Positions 49,801 through 63,716 of a stretch of DNA of 64,000 nt are shown here, piece after piece. The notes under the pieces were generated by a model. It worked only from the letters and a program-made list of their open reading frames with translations, was not told where the DNA came from and did no database searches. The position numbers were made by a program, and so were the translations under genes. Each line of letters begins with the position of its first letter. The stretch's first letter is position 1. The stretch comes from Xylocopa sonorina (taxonomy: Eukaryota; Arthropoda; Insecta; Hymenoptera; Apidae): positions 62,001-126,000 of the forward strand of contig NW_027490264.1 in NCBI RefSeq assembly GCF_050948175.1. Direction: 5' to 3'.

Positions 49801-52800
49801 GAAGCAATAGAATTCTAATGCTTCTCAAAACGTGATATCGCTACTCATTACTATCTTTCATGATAATATATAATATTCATTGTGGAGTGTTATGTGTACC
49901 TCGTATTGACTTCAAAAGAAAGTAAATGCGACACTTCCTTGCTAGGAAATAGCGTTTGCAGATGTCTACGTATAGAAGCAATAGTGTTATAATGCTTCTT
50001 AAATCGCGATATCGCATCTCATTTCTATATTTCATGGTAAGATATAATGTTCATTGTGCAGTGTTATGTACACCTCGTTATCCTCTCAAAATAATGTAAA
50101 TGCGACACTTCCTTGCTAGGAAGTAGCGTTTGCAGATGTCTACGTATCGAACCAATAGATTTCTAATGCTTCTTAAATCGCCATATAGCATCTCGTTTCT
50201 ATGTTTCATGATAAGATATAATATTCATTGTGCAGTGTTATGTATATCTCGTCTGTACTTCAAATGAATGTAAATGCGACACTTCCTTGCTAGGAAATAG
50301 CGTTTGCAGATGTCTACGTATCGTGGCATTGTAGTCCTAATGCTTCTCAAAACGCGATATCGCTTCTCATTTCTATGTTTCATGATAATATATAATATTC
50401 CTTGCGAAGTGTTATGTACACCTCGCATACACTTCAAATGAATTTAAATGAGACACTTCCTTGCTAGGAAATAGCGTTTGCAGATGTCAACGTATCGAAG
50501 CAATAGTTTTCTAATGCTTCTTATATCGTCATATCGCATCTCATATCTACGTTTCATGATAGGATATAATATTCTTTGCGAAGTGTCATGTATACCTCGT
50601 ATACCTTTCAAAAGAATGTAAATGCGACACTTCCTTCCTAGGAAGTAGTGTTTGCAGATGTCTACGCATCGAAGCAATAGAGTTCTAATGCTTCTTATAT
50701 CGTCATATCGCATCTCATTTCTATGTTTCACGATAAGATATAATATTCATTGTGCAGTGTTATGTACACCTCGTATTCACTTCAAAAGAATGTAAACGCG
50801 ACACATCCCTGCCAGGAAATAGCGTTTGGAGATGTCTACGTATCGTAGCATTACAGTTCTAATGCTTGTCAAAACGCGATATCGCTACTCATTACTATGT
50901 TTTTAGGATAATATATAATATACATTGTGGAGTGTTATGTATACCTCGCATACACTTAAAATCAATGTAAATGCGACACTTCCTTGCTAGGAAATAGCGT
51001 TTGCAGATATCTGTGTATCGAAGCAATAGAGTTCTAATTAATCTTAAATCGTCACATCGCATGTCATTTCTATGTTTCATGATAAGATATAATATCCATT
51101 GCGAAGTGTCATGCTTACGTCGAATTCATTTCAAAAGAATGTAAATGCCACATTTCCTTCCTAGGATATAGCGTTTACAGATATCTATGTATCGTAGCCA
51201 TAGTGTTCTAATGCTTCACAAAACGCGAGGTCGCATCCCATTTCCATGTTTCATTATACGATTTAATATTCATTGTGCTGTGTTATGAATACCTCGTATT
51301 CACTTCCAAAGAATGTAAATGCGACACTTCCTTGCGAGGAAATAGCGTTTGAAGATGTCTACGTATGGAAGAAGTAGTGTTCTAATGCTTCTTAAATCGC
51401 GGAATCGCATATCTTATCTATGTTTAGTGATAAGATATTATATACATTGTGGAGTGTTATGTATTCCTCGTATTCCCTTCAAAAGAATGTAGATGCGACA
51501 CTTCCTTACTAGGAAATAGCGTTTGCCGATGTCTACATATCGAAGCAATAGAGTTCTAATGCTTCTTAAATCGCCATATAGCATCTCATTTCCATGTTTC
51601 ATGATAAGATACAATATTCATTGTGCAGTGTTATGTATATCACGTCTGTACTTAAAATGAATGTAAATGCGACACTTCCTTCCTAGGAAATAACGTTTGC
51701 AGATGTCTACGTATCGTTTCATTCAAGTTCTAATGCTTCTCAAAACGCGATATCGCATCTCATTTTTATGTTCGATGATAATATAAAATATTCATTGCGA
51801 ATTGTTATGTACACCTCGAATTCACATCAAATGAATGTAATTGCGACACTTCCTTGCTAGGAAATAGCGTTTCCAGATGTCTACGTACCGAATCAATAGA
51901 GTTCTAATGCTTATTAAAATGAGCTATCGCATCTCATTCCTATGTTTCAGGATAAGACGTAATATTCATTGCGAAGTGTCATGTATACCTCGAATTCACA
52001 TCAAATGAATGTAAATGCGACACTTCCTTGCTAGGAAATAGCGTTTGCAGATGTCTACGTATAGTAGCAATAGAGATTTGATGCTTCTCAAAACGCGATA
52101 TCACATCTCATTTATACGTTTCATGAGAACATGTAATATTCATTGCGAAGTGTTGTGTATACCTCGTATTCACTTCTAAAGAATGTAAATGCGACACTTC
52201 CTTGCTAGGAAATAGCGTTTGCAGATGTCTACGTGTCGTAGCACTAGAGTTCTAGTGCTTCTCAAAGCGCGATATCGCATCACACTTCTATGTTTCATTG
52301 TAAGATATAATATTCATTGCGAAGTGTCATGTATACCTCGTATTCACTTCAAGAGCATGTAAATGCGACACTTCCATGCTAGGAAATAGCGTTTGCAGAT
52401 GTCTTCGTATAGTAGCAATAGATTTCTAATGCTTCTTAAAACGCGATATCGCACCTCACTGCTATGTTTCATGATGAGATATAATATTCATTGCGAGGTG
52501 TCATGAATACCTCGTATTCACTTCAAAAGAATGAAAGTGCGACACTTCCATGCTAGGAAATAGCGTTTGCAGATGTCTCCGGATCGAGGCCATTGAGTTC
52601 TAATGCTTCTTAAAACGCGATATCGCAACTCTCTTCTATGTTTCATGATAAGATATAATATTCATTGCGAAGTTTCATGTATACCTCGCATACACTTCAA
52701 ATGAATGTAAATGCGACTATTCCTTGCTAGGGCATAGCGTTTGTAAATGTCTACGTATCGTAGCAATAGAGTTCTAATGCTACTTAAATCGCGATATCGC

Positions 52801-53483
52801 ATCTCATTTATATGGTTCGCGATAAGATATAATATTCGTTGCGAAGTGTCATGTACACCTCGTAATCACTTGAAAAGAATGTAAATGCGAATCTCCCTTG
52901 CTAGGAAATAGCGTATTCAGATGTCTACGTATCGTAGCAATAGTGTTCTAATGCTACTTAAATCGCGATATCGCATTTCATTTATATGGTTCGCGATAAG
53001 ATATAATATTCATAGCGAAGTGTCATGTATACCTCGTATTCACTTCAAAAGAATGTAAATGCGGCGTATCCATCCTAGGAAATAGCGTTTGCAGATGTCT
53101 ACGTGTCGTAGCAATAGATTTCTAATGCTTCTCAAAGTGCGATATCGCATCACACTTCTACGTTTCATTATAAGATAGAATATTCATTGCGAAGTGCCAT
53201 GTATACCTCGTATTCACTTCAAAAGCATGTAAATGCGGCACTTCCATGCTAGGAAATAGCGTTTGCAGATGTCTACGTATAGTAGCAATAGAGATCTAAT
53301 GCTTCTCAAAACGCGATATCACATCTCATTTATACGTTTCATGAGAACATATAATATTCATTGCGAAATGTTGTGTATACCTCGTATTCACTTCAAAAGA
53401 ATGTAAATGCGACAATTCCTTGCTAGGAAATAGCTTTTGCAGATGTCTCTGTATCGAAGCAATGGAGTTTTAATTCTTCTTAA

Positions 53484-53496
53484 GTCGCGATATAAT
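53484..53496 (+). other. Truncated monomer (33-bp deletion)
   Basis: The usual GCGATATCGCATC...AAGATATAATATTC is reduced to GCGATATAATATTC. The deleted 33 bp lie between two GATAT words, so one copy of the short direct repeat was retained. This fits replication slippage or microhomology-mediated end joining. Confidence 0.8.
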
Positions 53497-56400
53497 ATTC
53501 ATTACGAAGTGTCATGTATACCTCGTATTCACTTCAAGAGAATGTGAATGCGACACTTCCTTGCTAGGAAATAGCGTTTGCAGGTGTCTACGTATCGTAG
53601 CAATGGAGTTTTAATTCTTCTTAGATTGCGATATCGCATTCCATTTCTGTGTTTCATGATGAGATATAATATTCATTGCGAAGTGTCCTGTATACCTCGT
53701 ATTCACATCAAAAGAATGTAAATGCTACACTTCCTTGCTAGGAAATAGCGTTTGCAGATGTCTCTGTATCGAAGCAATGGAGTTTTAATTCTTCATAAAT
53801 CGCGATATCGCAATTCATCTCGGTGTTTCATGATAAGATATAATATTCATTCCGAAGTGTCGTGTATACCTCGTATTCACTTCAAAACAATGTAAATGCG
53901 ACACTTCCTTGCTAGGAAATAGCGTTTAGATGTGTCTACGTATCGTAGCAGTAGTGTTGTAATGCCCCTTAAAACGCGATACGGCATCTCATCTTTATGT
54001 TTCACGGTAAGATATAATATTCATTGCGTTGAGTCATGTATACCTCGCATTCACTTCAAAAGAATGTTAATGCGACACATCCTTGCGATTAAATAGCATC
54101 TGCAGATGTCTACGTATCGTAGCAATAGAGTTCTAATGCTCCTCAAAACGCGATATCGCATCTCACTTCTATGTTTCATGATAAGACATAATATTCATTG
54201 CGAAGTGTCATGTACACCTCACATTCACTTCAATAGAATGTAAATGCGACACTTCCTTGCTAGGAAATAGCGTTTACAGATGCCTCCGTATCGTAGCAAT
54301 AGAGTTCTAATGCTTCTCAATACGCGATATCGTATCTTATTTCTATGTTTCATGATAAAATATAATATTCATTGCGAAGAGTCATGTATACCTCGTATTC
54401 ACTTCACAGGAAAGTAAATGCGACACTTCCTTGCTGGGAAATGGCGCTTGCAGATGTCTACGAATCGCAGCAATAGAGTTCTAATGCTTCTCAAAATGCG
54501 ATATAGTACTTCACTTCTATGTTTCGTGAAAAGATATAATATTTATTCCGAAGTGTCATGCATACGCCGTATTCACTTCAAAAGTATGTAAATGCGGCAC
54601 TTCCTAGCTACTAAATAGCGTTTGCAGAAGTCTACGTATCGTAGCAATAGAGTTCTAATGCTTTTTAAACCGCGATATCGCATCACATTTCTATGTTTCA
54701 TGATAAGATACAATATTCATTGTGGAGTGTTATGCATACCTAGTATTCACTATAAGAGAATGTAAATGCGACATTTCGTTTCTAGGAAATAGCGTTTGCA
54801 GTTGTCTACGTATCGAAGCAATAGAGTTCTAATGCTTCTTAGAAGGCGATATCGCATCTCATTTCTATGTTTCATGATACGATATAATATGCATTGCGAT
54901 GAGTTATGTATTCCCCGTCTACACTTCAAGGGAATGTAAATGCGACACTTCCTTTCTATTGAATAGCGTTTGCAGATGTCTACGTACCGCAGCAATAGGG
55001 TTCTAATACTTTTTAAATCGCGATATAGCACCTCAATTCTATGTTACATGACAAGATATAATATTCATTGTGGTGTCTGATGTATACCTCGTATTCAATT
55101 CAAAAGAATGTAAATGCGACACTTCCTTGCTAGGAAATAGCGTTTGCAGGTTTCTGCGTATCGTAGCAATACAGTTCTAATGCTTCTCAAAACGCAATAT
55201 CGCATCTCATTTCTATGTTCCCTGACAAGATACAGTATTCATTGTGAAGTGTCGTGTATACCTCGCATACACTTCAAGCGAATGTAAATGCGACACTTCT
55301 TTGCCAGGACATAGCGTCTGCAGATGTCTACGTATCGAAGCAATAGAGTTCTAACGCTTCTTAAACCGCGATATCGCATCTCATTTCTATGTTTCATGAT
55401 ACGATATAATATTCATTGCGAAGTGTCCTGTATACCTCGAATTCACTTCAAAAGAATGTAAATGCGACACTTCCTTGCTAGGAAATAGCGTTTGCAGATG
55501 TCTGCGTATCGTAGCAATAGGGTTCTAATGCTGCTTAAATCGCGATGTCGCATATCATTTCTATGTTTCGTGGTAAGATATATTATTCATTACGAAGTGT
55601 CATGTATACCTCGTATTCCGTTCAAAAGAATGTAAATGCGACACTTTCTTAATAGGAAATAGCGTTTGCAGATGTCTCCGTATCGAAGCAGTAGAGCTCT
55701 AATGCTTCTTAAATCCCGATATCGCATCACATTTCTACGTTTCATGATAAGATATAATATTCACTGTGCAGTGTTATGTATACCTCGTATTCACTTCAAA
55801 GGTATGTGAATGCGGCAATTCCTTACTAGGAAATAGCGTCACCACATCTCTACGCATCGTAGCAATAGAGTTCTAATGCTTCTTAACACGCTATATCGCA
55901 TTTCATTTCTATGTTTCATGATAAGATATAATATTCATTGCGAAGTGTCATGCATACCTCGTATTTACTTCAAAAGAATGTAAATTCGACACATGCTTGC
56001 TAGGAAATAGCGTTTGCAGATGTCTCCGTAACGAAGAAGTAGAGTTCTATTGCTTCTTACCTCCCGATATAGCATTTCATTTCTATGTTTCGTGGTAGGG
56101 TATAATATTCATTGTGGAGTGTTATGTATACCTCGTATGCATTTGAAAAGAATATAAAAGCGACACATCCTTGCTAGGAAATAGCGTTTGCAGATGTCTA
56201 CGTATCGTGGCAATAGAGTTCTAATGCTTCTTAAATCGCGATATCGCATCTCATTTCTATGTATCGTGATTAGATATAATACTCATTGCGAAGTGTCATG
56301 TATACCTCGTATTCACTTCAAATGAATGTTAATGCGACACTTCCATGCTAGGAAATAGCGTTTGCAAATGTCTACGTATCGACGCAGTAGAGTTGTAATA

Positions 56401-59400
56401 CTTCTTGAAACGCGATATCGCATCTCATTTCTATGTTTCATCATAATTCATAATATTCATTGTGCAATGCTATGTATACCTCGCATACGCTTCAAATGAA
56501 TGTAAATGCGATGCTTTCTTGCTAGGAAATAGCGTTTGCAGATATCCACGTATCGAAGGAATAGAGTTCTAATGCTTATTAAAACGAGATGTCAGACCAC
56601 ATTTCTATGTTTCATGATAAGATATAATATTCATTGCAAAGTGTTATGTATACCTCGCATGCACTTCAAATGAATGTTAATGCGACACTTCCTTGCTGGA
56701 AAATAGCGTTTGCAGATGCTTACGTATCGAAGAAATAGAGTTCTAGTCCTTCTTAAAACTAGATATCCCATCTCATTCCTATGTTTCATGACAAGATATA
56801 ATATTCATTGCGAAGTGTCATGTGTTCCTCGTATTCACTTCAAAAGAATGAAAATGCGACACTTCCTTGCAACGAAATAGCGTTTGCAGAAGTCTACGTA
56901 TCGTAGCAATAGAGTTCTATTGCTTCTTAAAACGCGAAATCGCATCTTGTTTCTATGTTCCATGATAAGATTTGATATTAATTGCGAAGTGTCATGTATA
57001 ACTCGCATTCACTTCAAAAGAATGTAAATGCGACTCTTCCTTGCTAGGTAATAGCGTTTGCAAGTGTCTACGTATCGTAGCAATAGAGTTCTAATGCTTC
57101 TTAAAACGCGATATCGCATCTTGTTTCTATTTTTCATGATAAGATATAATATTCATTGCGAAGTGTTATGTATTCCTCGTCTACACTTCAAAAGAATGTA
57201 AATGCGGCATTTCCTTGCTAGGAAATAGAGTTTCCTAATGTCTACATATCGCAGCAATTGAGTACTAATAATTCTTAAAACGAGATATCGCAACTCATTT
57301 CTATGTTTCATGATAAGATATCATATTCATTGCGAAGTATCATGTATACCTCGTATTCACTTCAAAAGAGTGTAAATGCGACACATCCTTGCTAGGAAGT
57401 AGCGTTTGCAGATGTCTACGTATCGTAGCAATAGAAATCTGATGCATCTTAAAACGAGCTGTCGCATCTCGTTTCTCTGTTTGATGATAGGATATAATAT
57501 TCATTGCGAAGTGTCGTGTATATCTCGTATTCACATCAAAAGAATGCAAATGCGACACTTCATTGCTAGGAAATAGCGTTTGCAAATGTCTAAGTATCGA
57601 AGCAATAGAGTTCTAATGCTTCTTAAAACGCGATACGCACCTCATTTCTATGTCTCATGATAGGATATAATATTCATTGCGAAGTGTTGTGTATTCCTCG
57701 TCTACACTTCAAATGAATGTAAATGGGACACTTCTTTGCAAGGAAGTAGCGTTTCAAAAGTCTAGGTATCGAAGCAATAGAGTTCTAATACTTCTTATAT
57801 CGCGATATCGCACCTCCTTTCTATGTTTCATGATAAGATATAATATCCATTGCGAAGTGTTATGTATACCTCGTATTCACATCAAAAGAATGTAATTGTG
57901 GCACTTCCTAGCAAGGAAGCAGCGTTTGCAGATGTCTACGTATCGTAGCAATAGAGTTCTGATGCTTCTCAGAACTCGATATCGCATCTCATTTCTATGT
58001 TTCATGATAAGATGTAATATTCATTGCGGAGTGGCATGTATACCTCGTCTACACTTGCAATGAATGTAAATGCGACACATCCTTGCTAGGAAATAGCGCT
58101 TGCAGATGTTTACGTATCGAAGCAATAGGGTTCTAATGCTTTTTAAACCGCGATATCGCATCTCAATTCTATGTTTCATGATAAGATACAATATTCGTTG
58201 CGGAGTGGCATGTATACCTCGTATTCACTTCAATGGAATGTAAATGCGACACTTCCTTGCTAGAAAGTAGCGTTTGCAGATATCTACGTATCGAAGCAAG
58301 AGAGTTCTAATGCTGTTTAAATCGCGATTTCGCATATCATTTCTTTGTTTCGTGATGAGATATAATATTCATTGTGCAGTGTTATGTATACCTCGAATTC
58401 ACATCAAATGAATGTTATTGCGAAACATCCTTGGTAGGAAATAGCGTTTGCAGATGTCTACGAATCGAATCAATAGAGTTCTGATGCTTATTAAAATGAA
58501 ATATCGCATCTCATTTCTATGTTTCATTATAATATATAATATTCATTGCGAAGTGTCATGTATACCTTGTCTACACTTCAAAACAACGTAAATGCCACAC
58601 TTCCTTGATTGGAAATAGCGTTTGCAGATGTCTACGTATCGAAGAAATAGAGTTCTAGTGCTTCTTATATCGCCATATTGCATCTCATTTCTTTGTTTCA
58701 TGATTATATATAATATTCATTGTAGATTGTTATGTATACCTCGTATTCACTTCAAAAGAATGTAAATGCGACACTTCCATGCTAGGAAATAGCGTTTGCA
58801 GATGTCTACGTATCGAACAAATAGTTATAAAGCTTCTTAAAACGCGATATCGCATCTCATCCCTGTGTTTCATGATAAGATATAATATTCATTGCGAAGT
58901 GTCATGTATACCTAGCATTCACTCCAAACAAATGTAAATGCGACACTTCCTTGCTAGGAAATAGCGTATTCAGATGTCTACGTATCGTAGCAATAGAGTT
59001 CTAATGCTACTTAAATCGCGATACCGCATCACATTTCAATGTTTCGTGATAAGATATAATATTCATTGCGAAGTGTCACGTATACCTCGTATTCACTTCA
59101 AAAGAATGTAAATGCGACTAATGCTTGCTAGGAAATAGCGTTTGCAGATGCCGACGTATCGTAGCAATAGAGTTCTAATGCTTCTTAGATCGCGATATCC
59201 CATCTCATTTCCATGTTTCGTGATAAATTATAATATTCATTCCGAATTGTCATGTATACCTCTTATTCACTTCAAAAGAATGTAAGTGCGACACTTCCAT
59301 GCTAGGAAATAGCGTTTGTAGATGTCTTCGCATCGAGGCAATAGGGTTTTAATGCTTCTTAAAACGCGATATCGCATCTCTCTTCTATGTTTCATGATAA

Positions 59401-60269
59401 GATATAATATTCATTGCGAAGTGTCATGTATACCTCGTATTCACTTGAAAAGAATGTAAGTGCGACACTTCCATGCAAGGAAATAGCGTTTGCAGATGTC
59501 TACGTATCGAAACAATAGAGTTCAAATGCTTCTTAAAACGAGATGTCGCGTTTCATATCTATGTTTCATCATAACATATAATATTCATTGCGAAGTGACA
59601 TGTGTAACTCGTATTCACTTCAGAAGAATGTAAATGCGACACTTCCTTGCTAGGAAATAGCGTTTGCAGAAGTCTACGTATCGTAGCAATGGAGTTCAAA
59701 ATGCTCCTTAAAACGCGGTATCGCATCTCATTTCTATGTTTCATGATAGATATAATATTCATTGCGAAGTGTCATGTATACCTAGTATTCACTTCAAAAG
59801 AATGTAAATGCGACACTTTGTTGCCTGGAAATATCGTTTGCAGATGTCCACGTATCGAAACAATAGGGTTCTAATGCTTAATAAAACGAGATGTCGCATC
59901 TCATTTCTATGTCTCATGATAAGATTAAATATTCATTGCGAAGTATCACTTATACCTCGCATACACTTGAAGTGAATGTAAATGCGACACTTCCTTCCTA
60001 GGAAATAGCGTTTTCTGATGTCTACGTATCGAGGCAATTGAGTTCTAATTATTCTCAAAACGCGATATCGCATCTTATTTCTATGTTTCATGATAAGATA
60101 TAATATTCATTGCGAAGTGTCATGTATTCCTCGCATACACTTCAAAAGGATGTAAATGCGACACTTCCTTGCTATTAAATAGCGTTTCCAGATGAGTACG
60201 TTTCAAAACAATAGAGTTGGAATGCTTCATAAAACGCGATATCGCATCTCATTGTTGTCTCATGATAAG

Positions 60270-61954
60270 ATATAATATGCATCGCGAAGTGATATGTATA
60301 CCTCGTCTACACTTCAAGTGAATGTAAATGTCACTCGTCACTGCTAGGAAATAGCGTTTCCAGATGTCTACGTGTCGAAGCAATAGATTTCTAATGCTTC
60401 TTAGAACGCGATATCGCATCGCAGTTCTACGTTACATGATATTATATAATATACAATGCGAAGTGTCACGTACACCTCTTCTACACATCAAATGAATGTA
60501 AATGCGACTCTTCCTTGCTAGGATGTATCGTGTGAAGATGTCTACGTGTTGGGGCAATAGAGTTGTATTGCTTCGTTAAACTCGATTTCGCAGATGATTT
60601 CTGTGAAAAATGACAAGATGTATTTGTATGTAACGCGTTATGTATATCTTGACAATGCTTCAGAGGAATGTAAATCTCACACTTCCTTGCTACGGAATAG
60701 CTCTTCTAGATGACCAGATATCGAAGCATTAGATTTCTAATGCTACATAAAGTGCGATGTTGCATCATATTTCTATGTTTTATGTTGAGATGTAAATCAA
60801 TGCATCGTGTTAATTATATCTCGTCAGCACTTCGAAGGAATATAAATCTCACGCTTCCTTACGACGGAATCGCGTTTCTAGTTGTCTACGTATCGAAGCA
60901 TTAGTGTTCTAATGCTTCATAAAACGCGATATCACATCTCATTTCTATGTCTCCCAATAAGATGTACTATTCATTGCAACAAGTTATGTATGTCTCATCT
61001 AGACTTCAAAATAATGTAAGTGCCACACTTCCTTGCTTCGGAGTAGCGTTTCCAGAAGTCTACATATCGATGCAATAGATTTCTAATACTTCATGTAGCG
61101 CTATATCGCATCTCATATCTATGTCTCATGTTACGATGCAACGTCAACGCAAGCGTTACGTATATCTCGTCTGCACTTGAAAATAATGTAAATGCCGCAC
61201 TTGCTTGCTACGGAGTAGTGTTTCTAGATGTCTACGAATCGAAGCATAGGAGTTCTAATGCTTCATGGAACGCGATATAGCATTTCACATCAAGAGTTCG
61301 AAGTATGTATTTAGATTTTCATGCACTGTATATATCATTATGCTCATCTGCTTCTGCGCCCCAAAAGTGTGGTTTCCACACTTCCTGACAAGAGGATAGT
61401 GATTCTGTTTGTAAATGTGTCGAAGCAATAGAGTTCTAATACATCATTCATCGCGATCTCGCATCACATTTCAATGTGTAATGTAAGATGTAATATTCAA
61501 TGCAGCGCGTTACGTTTAACTCTTCAACACTTCTAGCGAATATGAACCCTACACTTCCTTGCAGGGGAATAGCGTTTTTAGTTATCTACTTGTCGAGGCA
61601 ATAAAGTTCTATTACTTTATTCAGATCTCATTTCAATGCCGCGTGTTGAGATTTAATATTCAATGAATCTCGTTTCGTTTATCTGCTTCTACACGTCAAC
61701 AGTATAAAAATCCTACAATATCTTGCCAGGAAGTAGCATTTCTAGATGTGCTCGTATTGAAGCAATAGATTTCTAATGCTATATAAAACGCGATATCGCA
61801 TTTGATATCAACAGTTCGAAGTATGTAAGTAGATAAAAATACTCTACACATCTCGTTATGCTTGTCTGCATATACACGCCAAAAGACTGTGATTTCTACA
61901 CTTCCTTACAAGGGAATTGCGTTCTTAGATGTCTACTTTTCGAAGAAATAGAGT
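60270..61954 (+). repeat. Subfamily-B-like and decaying monomers at the right end of array III
   Basis: Monomers carry B-like marks (TCTACACTTC, GCCACACTTCC, ATCGAAGC) and then decay rapidly, with several partial deletions such as TTTATTCAGATCTCATTTC at about 61,616. The same order, main type then B-like then decayed, is seen at the right end of array I and, mirrored, at the left end of array II. Confidence 0.8.
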
Positions 61955-62627
61955 TCTATTGCTTCATTCAATACGATGTCGCTAGTCATTTCAATGATTC
62001 ATGGTAAATTGCAATGTTCTATGCAATATGTTACATTTGTCTGCATCTAGACCTTAGAAGGATGTGAATCCTATACTTACCTGCAACAGAATATCGTTTC
62101 CAGATCTCTATGTGTCCAAGCAAGACATTTCTAATACTTCACGCAGCGCAATGACGCATCTCATTTACACGTTTCAAAGCAAAGAATCTGTAATCATATA
62201 TCCATAACATTATGCTTAACCGTTAGAGGTCTTCAATAGAATGTGAACTATATAATTCCATGCAACGGCATGGCGCTCCGTAGTTTCTGTCTGTTAAAGC
62301 AATCGAGCTAGAATTCTCCATGCAATGCGCTGGCGCATCCCATTTCATCGTTTCAAAGTAAGAATGCTATAATCTCTTATGCATAGCTCTATGCTTATCT
62401 GCTTTAAAACTTCATAAGAATGTAAATTCTACAGCTCCATGCAACAGGATTGCCCTTCGTAGTGTCTACATGTCGGGACAATAGAGTACTAATGCATCAT
62501 ACCATGCCATGACTCATCTCATTTCAACGTTTGGAATTAAGTAAGCTGTAATCTTCTATGAAAAGCATTATAATTATCTGCTTCTACTCTACAAAAGAAT
62601 GTGAATTCTATAGATCCAAGCAACAGG

Positions 62628-62661
62628 AGGGCAGGCCCTCCACCATCCTACTGCCTGCCCT
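62628..62661. other. GC-rich hairpin at satellite/spacer boundary, copy B
   Basis: Same 9-bp stem as at 13,905-13,938 (AGGGCAGGC and GCCTGCCCT). A loop base differs (GGCCCTCC versus GGCTCTCC) while the stem is unchanged. Confidence 0.7.
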
Positions 62662-63693
62662 GATGCGGGCAAAGGATTCCCAGGGCCACTCAAACCGCGA
62701 ACAACATCTATCTTATACTCTAACCGATTCATCGTTATGCGTTTTCCATTAAGCTTGCCGGGATCAGTGATATTGATTCGCTCAATCTAAATTATTATTT
62801 TCTTCTTAAGTTTCTCGATTTTTTTAGTTTCTCTCACGATATCGTCTATTTCGTTGTACCTTACCCTTACAGTATGGTATATAATCTGTTGTTTGATATT
62901 TCTAGGATTTCCTCTTAATAAATGCAATGCTTCCACATATTTTCTTTCTCTTTCTCTTTAGTTACATTGTTGTTATTTTATGCTTTTCACCCTCCACATT
63001 CCCTCTCTACACCATCTCGGAACAGGCGTTATACGATTACTGCAGGATGACGCCCCGGTCTCGTTACACCGAGATCGAGTGTTCTCTCTTGCATCCGTTG
63101 ATTTATATATGTTATATATTGGAGAATATTTCCTCTTATCCTTTGTATTTTTCGAATGAAATTACATTGACAGAAGTACGAGTTAGTTCTGCACGCCTAT
63201 TTGAAACAACATTAAATCACCTTGTTAAACAATAATATATTAAATGTGACTTGGATTTTTAAATTTGAATTTATAAACATCTAACAGGTAAATATGTTTT
63301 TCTTACTATTCATATCGTTATACATTCAGTGATTTATTGTGTGCTGTGATTTGATATATTAACTGCTTGATTATATTTTACAATGAACTTTGCGTACCAA
63401 ACATTGTTTTTACTCCTGATGGGAGTGGATAGTTCTTCGTTTTATATTCTTATATCGCACTGATTATAAAAGTATATGATATCCTTTTTATGCAGTCATG
63501 TATAATTATGTACATACAAATTCGCGATTAAGTAGCTATGTGTTCAAATTCAATTCCGAATAATGCACTAAAAAGCATCCCAGATATCAAACGGCAAGAT
63601 GGTAGCGACACCATGCCGGCACTATATTGCCACTTCCGTGGAGTGTCAAATGATTCGTAGTCATCTGTGACCGGATTCGTTGACTAAAATGCC

Positions 63694-63716
63694 AGAACGT
63701 GTAACCAGCACGTTCT
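63694..63716. other. Conserved spacer hairpin, copy B
   Basis: AGAACGTG, a 7-nt loop, then CACGTTCT, as at 16,337-16,359. The loop differs (TAACCAG versus TTACCAG) and both 8-bp arms are identical. The CACCATGGTG palindrome follows in both copies. Confidence 0.65.

Larger units (their letters stand above)
36623..61954 (+). repeat. Satellite array III, forward orientation
   Basis: About 25 kb of the same satellite in the orientation of array I, but more heterogeneous. It holds main-type monomers, islands of subfamily B, two sets of pentameric higher-order repeats and several partly deleted monomers. The 174-bp register is not maintained over long distance: phase marks at 39,048 and 57,088 are not a whole number of monomers apart. 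From about 45 kb rightward the monomers form a more diverged mix with short-range similarity only. The array decays from about 60.3 kb. Confidence 0.96.

Noticed and set aside
4974..59874. Repeated open frames of 60-110 residues inside the arrays (KHRNEMRYR... and MRFQ... types)
   Set aside because: They are translations of the satellite. 174 is 3 x 58, so a frame persists across monomers. The main monomer type has a TGA in that frame (TTGAAGTGA), and frames are long only where variants remove it. No start context, domain or codon signal supports a protein.
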